Positions 59,356-64,000 of a stretch of 64,000 bases of DNA are shown piece after piece. The stretch spans positions 2,604,001 through 2,668,000 of the forward strand of contig NZ_CP043042.1 in NCBI RefSeq assembly GCF_008122265.1. Reading direction: 5' to 3'. The notes under the pieces were generated by a model that saw only the letters and a program-made list of their open reading frames with translations, was not told where the DNA came from and did not search any database. The DNA comes from Marinobacter fonticola. Its GTDB lineage: Bacteria > Pseudomonadota > Gammaproteobacteria > Pseudomonadales > Oleiphilaceae. The position numbers and the translations under genes are program-made. Each line of letters starts with the position of its first letter. Within the stretch, counting starts at the first letter, position 1.

Positions 59356-62126
59356 GGACGCGCCTCCCCGCCATCGGGCCGTGCTTGATCCGGCACAAAG
59401 GTATCGGACCCGGCCAGGCTGACCACGGCCCAGCGCTCAGCTTCGAATTCGGCACCCTGGCCCGCGGGAACACCCACGAGACCGGAGGGCATGCCCGGGT
59501 CGATACTCAGTGGGAACTGTTGGCTAATAGGCCCGGCAGCAATCGTCAGGTGTTCGCCCTCGGTGGCGCCAAGCTGTCGCGCATCGTGTTCGCAGAGGAT
59601 GACGCAAGCCTCGCCGGCTCGCTCGATAATGGGCTCTGCCCGGGCGGAGGTCTCCTCGCCGCCGAACAGCCGAGGCAAAACGACGACCTGCCATTCATGC
59701 GTCCGCGCATCGAAGGCCGGCGGAATACTGTCGGCATAGCGGTAACGTCCAGGTGCCGGCTCGACCAGACGAATGCCCGAGTCGCCCGCGGTCAAATGGC
59801 CACCGACCTCGTCGGTAAACTTGTTCCAGGCCTGGGGCGAATTCCAGCCCGGCGCCCAGGCAAACGCCACCGTATTACGAGGCCGGTCGTAGCCGTTGTA
59901 GCCTTCCATCGAAAACGAGAAAGGCGTATCGGCGTCCTGCGGCGCCCGAGGTTCGCTGACATTCAGGTGGGCCCGCATGGAGGTGCGCCCACTGTAACGA
60001 TGCGGCTCACGGGCCAGCTTGGTACCGCCCACCCGATAGTCGGCGCCCGGCGCTGCGTCAACGATACGCGCGAGCGCCGGGTAATGATCGGCACACGCCT
60101 GAGTCACGCTGTCCAGGTTGATGTCCGAAACCATCTGGCGCTGCAGTCCACACTTGAGTGCATGCAGCCAACGCCAGCTTTCGTGGATGTTGGTTTCCGG
60201 GCGGATATAGGCGGGGTCGTACACCTGGAAGAAGCGCTGTGCCCTGCCTTCCATGCTGACCAGTGTGCCGTCCGCCTCGGCAAAACTCGCCGCCGGCAGT
60301 GACAGATGAGCGCGGTCCAGGGTCTCGGTGCGCTGATGATCCATCACGATCACGGTCGTGGCTTGGCTCAGTGCGCGATCGACCTGCGCTTTCGGCAAAC
60401 GTTGGTATAGATCGTTCTCCAGCACGACGAGCGCGTCCGCCCGACGTTCGTGCAATTCGTCCAAAGCCCATTCCAGCGAATGGCCACCCAGCATCGGCAT
60501 ACCGGTACTGTTCGCCTCGCGCCGAACCAGCATAAAGCCCCCGTCGCAAGCCCGGCGCGCCAGGGCGCGGGCAATGTTGCCGGCGGCATCGAGGATATCG
60601 GTGGAGCACAGCGAGCCACCGCTGACGACCAACGGCCGGTCAGCAGCCATCAGCGCAGATGCAATCTGTTGAGCAACCTCTTTGTCGGCGTGCTCCAAAT
60701 CCGCCACGTCCGGCGCTGCCGCATCGATAAAGTGCGCAATGGCATAACCGAGGCGGGCAATATCCTCCGGCGCCCGTCGCGGCGTCGGCTTGCTGATGCT
60801 ATCCAGCCCCGTCGCGGTGGGATAGAGCGAGAACAACGGATAGCGGCTATCTTGGCCCAGCGTCTTGATCGCCTCTGCATTCCAGGCGGGAATGCCACGG
60901 CTTTCCGCATGCTCACCGCGCCGCCCCAGGATCGCCTGGCGTACCGATAACCCGATGCGAGCGGCGCTCTGAATCAGATCCTCACCCAGTACCAACACGG
61001 CGTCATGCTCTTCCACCTCGCGTAGCGTGGGTGTCCGCAGACCGGTGGAAGCGCTCAGTTCAGCCATGCGGTGCAGGCAGGCCAGTTCGCTGGCCGCAAT
61101 GCCCGTCGAAAAATTGTCGGGTCCGACCAGCTCACGCAACTGGTGATTACTCTCCAGGCTGGCGCGGGGAGAACCGATCCCGATTACCCGTTGCGCATCC
61201 CGCAGGGCGTCGGCGCCGCGATCCAGCGCTGCGTCGACAGAGAGCGCAACGACCGGTTCAGCCTCACCGCTACGCCATTCCGGCTGTAACGGCCGGTCTT
61301 TCCGGTTGACGTAGCCGTAACCGAAGCGACCACGGTCGCAAAGAAAGAAACGGTTGACCTCGCCGTGGTAACGGTTCTCGATGCGCCGGATATCCCCGTA
61401 GCGCTCGCCGGGGGAAATATTGCAGCCCACCGAGCACTGGTGACAGATGCTGGGGCCAAACTGCATGTCCCACTTGCGGGTGTACTGTTCACTGTGGGTT
61501 CGATCGGTGAATACACCGGTCGGACACACTTCGGCGAGGTTGCCGGAAAACGGACTTTCCAGCGTTCCTTCCTCGTATCGTCCGAAGTAGATATTGCTAT
61601 TGGCGCCGAAAGCCCCAAGGTCGGTGCCGCCTGCGTAGTCGTTGTAGAAACGCGTACAGCGATAGCAGGTAATGCAGCGATTCATCTCATGGGCGATGAA
61701 CGGTCCCAGGTGCTGGTTGCGGTGCGTGCGCTTGCGAAAACGGTACCGGCGACGGTCGTGGCCGGTCATGACCGTCATATCCTGCAGGTGGCAGTGGCCG
61801 CCCTCCTCGCACACGGGGCAATCATGGGGATGATGGATCATCAGCCATTCGATAACGCTGGCGCGGAATTCACGGGCCTCATCGTCGTCAATAGAGATTC
61901 GCGTTCCGTCGGACGACGGCGCCATGCACGCCATCACCAGCATGCCCTTGTCGTCGTCCTCATCCTTGTACTGTTTGACGGCACACTGTCGACACGCCCC
62001 CACACTGCCCATGGCCGGATGCCAGCAGAAATAAGGAATATCCAGCCCCAGCGATAGGCAGGCGTGGAGTAGGTTATCCGCTCCGTCTACCTCGTAGGAA
62101 TCGCCATCCACATGGATCGTCGCCAT
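59352..62126 (-). CDS. nuoG: NADH-quinone oxidoreductase subunit G
   Basis: Iron-sulfur subunit of the peripheral arm. 924 residues: N-terminal [2Fe-2S] ([17 protein letters not shown]), the His-Cys3 cluster ([12 protein letters not shown]), N4-type cysteines (CITCYRC, CPTG), and CHQCSVGC with a later FLCDRG for the extra N7 cluster found in E. coli-type enzymes, then a molybdopterin-oxidoreductase-like domain. Start [10 protein letters not shown] with GAGG nine bases upstream; a 24-codon extension runs into nuoF and is rejected. Confidence 0.96.
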   Translation of the reverse strand: MATIHVDGDSYEVDGADNLLHACLSLGLDIPYFCWHPAMGSVGACRQCAVKQYKDEDDDKGMLVMACMAPSSDGTRISIDDDEAREFRASVIEWLMIHHPHDCPVCEEGGHCHLQDMTVMTGHDRRRYRFRKRTHRNQHLGPFIAHEMNRCITCYRCTRFYNDYAGGTDLGAFGANSNIYFGRYEEGTLESPFSGNLAEVCPTGVFTDRTHSEQYTRKWDMQFGPSICHQCSVGCNISPGERYGDIRRIENRYHGEVNRFFLCDRGRFGYGYVNRKDRPLQPEWRSGEAEPVVALSVDAALDRGADALRDAQRVIGIGSPRASLESNHQLRELVGPDNFSTGIAASELACLHRMAELSASTGLRTPTLREVEEHDAVLVLGEDLIQSAARIGLSVRQAILGRRGEHAESRGIPAWNAEAIKTLGQDSRYPLFSLYPTATGLDSISKPTPRRAPEDIARLGYAIAHFIDAAAPDVADLEHADKEVAQQIASALMAADRPLVVSGGSLCSTDILDAAGNIARALARRACDGGFMLVRREANSTGMPMLGGHSLEWALDELHERRADALVVLENDLYQRLPKAQVDRALSQATTVIVMDHQRTETLDRAHLSLPAASFAEADGTLVSMEGRAQRFFQVYDPAYIRPETNIHESWRWLHALKCGLQRQMVSDINLDSVTQACADHYPALARIVDAAPGADYRVGGTKLAREPHRYSGRTSMRAHLNVSEPRAPQDADTPFSFSMEGYNGYDRPRNTVAFAWAPGWNSPQAWNKFTDEVGGHLTAGDSGIRLVEPAPGRYRYADSIPPAFDARTHEWQVVVLPRLFGGEETSARAEPIIERAGEACVILCEHDARQLGATEGEHLTIAAGPISQQFPLSIDPGMPSGLVGVPAGQGAEFEAERWAVVSLAGSDTFVPDQARPDGGEARP

Positions 62127-62130
62127 ACGC

Positions 62131-63501
62131 TTACACCTCGCCAACCGGTATCGGATCCGCGTGCGCTTCCCGACGCGGGTGACTGACACCGTCTTCAAAC
62201 TCCCTGCGGAAATATTTCAGGGCGCTGGACAACGGCATGGCGGCGCCAGGCGCATGAGCGCAGAACGTCTTGCCGGGGCCCTGGTCGTCCGCCAGTTTGT
62301 TCAATAACTCGATGTCGCCTTCTTCACCTTCGCCGCGCTCCAGGGCTTCCAGAATACGCACGGTCCAGGGCAGGCCATCGCGGCAAGGCGTGCACCAGCC
62401 GCAGGATTCCCGGGCAAAGAAAGCCTCGAGATTACGCATTAGCGAAACCATACTTTGTTGGTCGGTCACCACCGTTAGCAGTCCCGTTCCCAGGCGGCTG
62501 CCCTCTTTGCCGATGGTGTCGAAATCCAGCCCCAGGTCGAGATGCTCAGGCAGCAGAAAGCCGGTACTGCCACCGCCGGGCAACCACGCCTTCAATGTCT
62601 GACCGTCGCGGATACCACCGGCCCGCTCCAGGATCTCCCGCCCGGGGGTGCCGATCGGCAACTCCCAAAGCCCGGTGCGATTCACCCGGCCCGAGACGCC
62701 GTAAATTTTGGTGCCGCCGTCTTCGCTCAAATCTCCCGAAATTCCCTGAAACCATTCGGCGCCATGCCGCATGACAGCCGGGGTATTGCAGAGCGTTTCC
62801 ACATTATTGACCACCGTGGGTTTGCCCCAGGCGCCGGATTGACCGGGGAAAGGCGGCTTGGCCCGAGGGTTGGCCCGTTTGCCTTCCAGGGAATTGATCA
62901 GCGCCGTTTCCTCGCCGCAGATATAACGGCCGGCGCCGGTGTGAAGCGCGATATCGAAGTCGAAACCACTACCGGCGATGTTGCCGCCCAGCCAGCCGGC
63001 GGCACGGGCCTCATCCAATGCGCGCCGCAACGAACGCTCGGATTCGATGTACTCGCCGCGCAGAAAGATATAGCCAAAGCGTGAGTTGTTGGCGTAGGCC
63101 CCAAGGATCATGCCCTCGATCAGCAGGTGCGGCAGTTGCTCCATCAATAGGCGATCTTTGAACGTGCCCGGTTCCATTTCATCGGCATTGCAGACCAGAT
63201 ACCCCCGCGGCAGGTCGCCTCCCTGCATGGTGAGACTCCATTTAACGCCTGCTGAAAAGCCAGCGCCGCCCCGCCCTCTGACGTTGGCGGTTTTCATCGC
63301 CTCGATCACATCCTGGCCACTGAGTTCGTTCAGTACCTTCTTTACCGCGGCGTAGCCATCTTTTTGCACATACTCATCCAGATGGACGGGTTCGCCGTCG
63401 TCCCGCAGACGCCAGGTCAGCGGATGGGTTTCCTCGCGGCGCTCATCCGCCGTCTGGCGCAGCTGGCAGCGGTATCTGAGCTGGGAAATTTCTCGGCTCA
63501 T
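62131..63501 (-). CDS. nuoF: NADH-quinone oxidoreductase subunit F
   Basis: NADH- and FMN-binding subunit. 456 residues with [16 protein letters not shown] (NADH site), [19 protein letters not shown] (FMN region) and the [4Fe-4S] ligands [12 protein letters not shown] plus TFCAHAPG. It overlaps nuoE by 4 bases and ends 4 bp before nuoG. Confidence 0.97.
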   Translation of the reverse strand: MSREISQLRYRCQLRQTADERREETHPLTWRLRDDGEPVHLDEYVQKDGYAAVKKVLNELSGQDVIEAMKTANVRGRGGAGFSAGVKWSLTMQGGDLPRGYLVCNADEMEPGTFKDRLLMEQLPHLLIEGMILGAYANNSRFGYIFLRGEYIESERSLRRALDEARAAGWLGGNIAGSGFDFDIALHTGAGRYICGEETALINSLEGKRANPRAKPPFPGQSGAWGKPTVVNNVETLCNTPAVMRHGAEWFQGISGDLSEDGGTKIYGVSGRVNRTGLWELPIGTPGREILERAGGIRDGQTLKAWLPGGGSTGFLLPEHLDLGLDFDTIGKEGSRLGTGLLTVVTDQQSMVSLMRNLEAFFARESCGWCTPCRDGLPWTVRILEALERGEGEEGDIELLNKLADDQGPGKTFCAHAPGAAMPLSSALKYFRREFEDGVSHPRREAHADPIPVGEV

Positions 63502-64000
63502 GGGTAACCCTCCAGAAGCACATCCACGTCCCCGGGTTCAACCGGACCGAAGGTATCGTCATCGATCATCAGCGCCGGACCACGGTCGCAGGCGCCTAAA
63601 CAACACACCGGTAACAGCGTAAAGCGACCGTCGTCCGTGGTTTGGCCAAAACCGATGCCCAGGCGCTGGGATAGCGCTTCACGCACAGCGTCGTAATCGG
63701 TCAGGAAGCAGGAACTGCTATCGCAGACCAGGATCACGTGGCGGCCTACGGGCTGCCGAAAGATCAGACTGTAAAACGTCGCGACGCCCTCGACCGAGGC
63801 CGGCGAAACACCCAGCACCTCGGCAATGGCCGGTATCGCGCCATCGGGCACCCAGCCGTGCCGGCGCTGCACGATCTTCAGTGCCTCGATGCACGCCGCC
63901 TGGGGCTGTTCGTAATGATCGCGCTCATGGCGAATCGCTTCGCGGTCATCGTCGCGCAGGACGAAACCATCGCCGTCGGTGGCAATCGGCGTTGCACGCG
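63498..64000 (-). CDS. nuoE: NADH-quinone oxidoreductase subunit E (5' end beyond the window)
   Basis: The frame is open to the window edge. A GC-rich stretch lacks an internal start of good quality; the upstream residues [23 protein letters not shown] match the usual NuoE N-terminal helix, so at most a few residues plus the start are missing. The [2Fe-2S] thioredoxin-like domain has VCDSSSCFL and [13 protein letters not shown]. nuoA-D are expected upstream. Confidence 0.93.
   Translation of the reverse strand, partial: RATPIATDGDGFVLRDDDREAIRHERDHYEQPQAACIEALKIVQRRHGWVPDGAIPAIAEVLGVSPASVEGVATFYSLIFRQPVGRHVILVCDSSSCFLTDYDAVREALSQRLGIGFGQTTDDGRFTLLPVCCLGACDRGPALMIDDDTFGPVEPGDVDVLLEGYP

Overview
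The window is a chromosomal segment of a heterotrophic gammaproteobacterium, most like the marine Marinobacter/Pseudomonas-type lineages. I infer this from gene order and protein motifs and ran no search. The pointers are: a HexR-type Entner-Doudoroff cluster; the tRNA(Pro-Arg-His-Leu)-tig-clpP-clpX-lon-hupB-ppiD string; an fpr/finR pair; an E. coli-type nuoG with its extra N7 cluster ligands; and ectoine hydroxylase, which suggests a saline habitat. All major genes look intact. I see no insertion sequence, integrase, CRISPR array or rRNA.

Layout. (1) 1-9141: central sugar metabolism. glk (cut by the window edge), edd, gapA, pyk, eda, pgl and zwf are followed by hexR, whose product is expected to control them; glucose is routed through glucose-6-phosphate and KDPG to pyruvate and triose phosphate. 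(2) 9142-14115: a LamB-type porin and a large lipoprotein pullulanase, a small alpha-glucan uptake unit. (3) 14262-24351, minus strand: ppiD, hupB, lon, clpX, clpP, tig and four tRNA genes, i.e. protein folding and turnover behind a stable-RNA promoter. (4) 24656-32461: folD, malate synthase G, cysS, glnS, ppiB, lpxH. (5) 32673-43304: a compact C-P lyase operon phnCDEFGHIJKLMNP without phnO, preceded by 11-bp-phased Pho-box-like elements and punctuated by intercistronic hairpins. (6) 43447-50647: fpr/finR, miaE, acnB, a YchJ-type SEC-C protein and an orphan ectD. (7) 50873-64000, minus strand: nuoE to nuoN of complex I (nuoE runs off the edge), followed by an unusual Na+/Ca2+-exchanger-family gene.

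The most interesting items are not large genes. First, the leader of acnB (about 46007-46312) has a good sigma-70-type promoter, a 116-nt near-perfect rod hairpin, a 17-codon leader ORF whose ribosome-binding site lies in a small hairpin, and a second 87-nt hairpin whose 5' arm contains the leader ORF's stop codon. That is the architecture of translation-coupled cis-regulation and I know of no described acnB counterpart. Second, a 43-codon ORF with a strong ribosome-binding site lies between nuoL and nuoM and overlaps the nuoM start. Third, the exchanger behind nuoN has lost the expected ion-ligand residues in its first alpha repeat only. Fourth, the non-coding strand downstream of hexR carries runs of G able to form a four-tetrad quadruplex.
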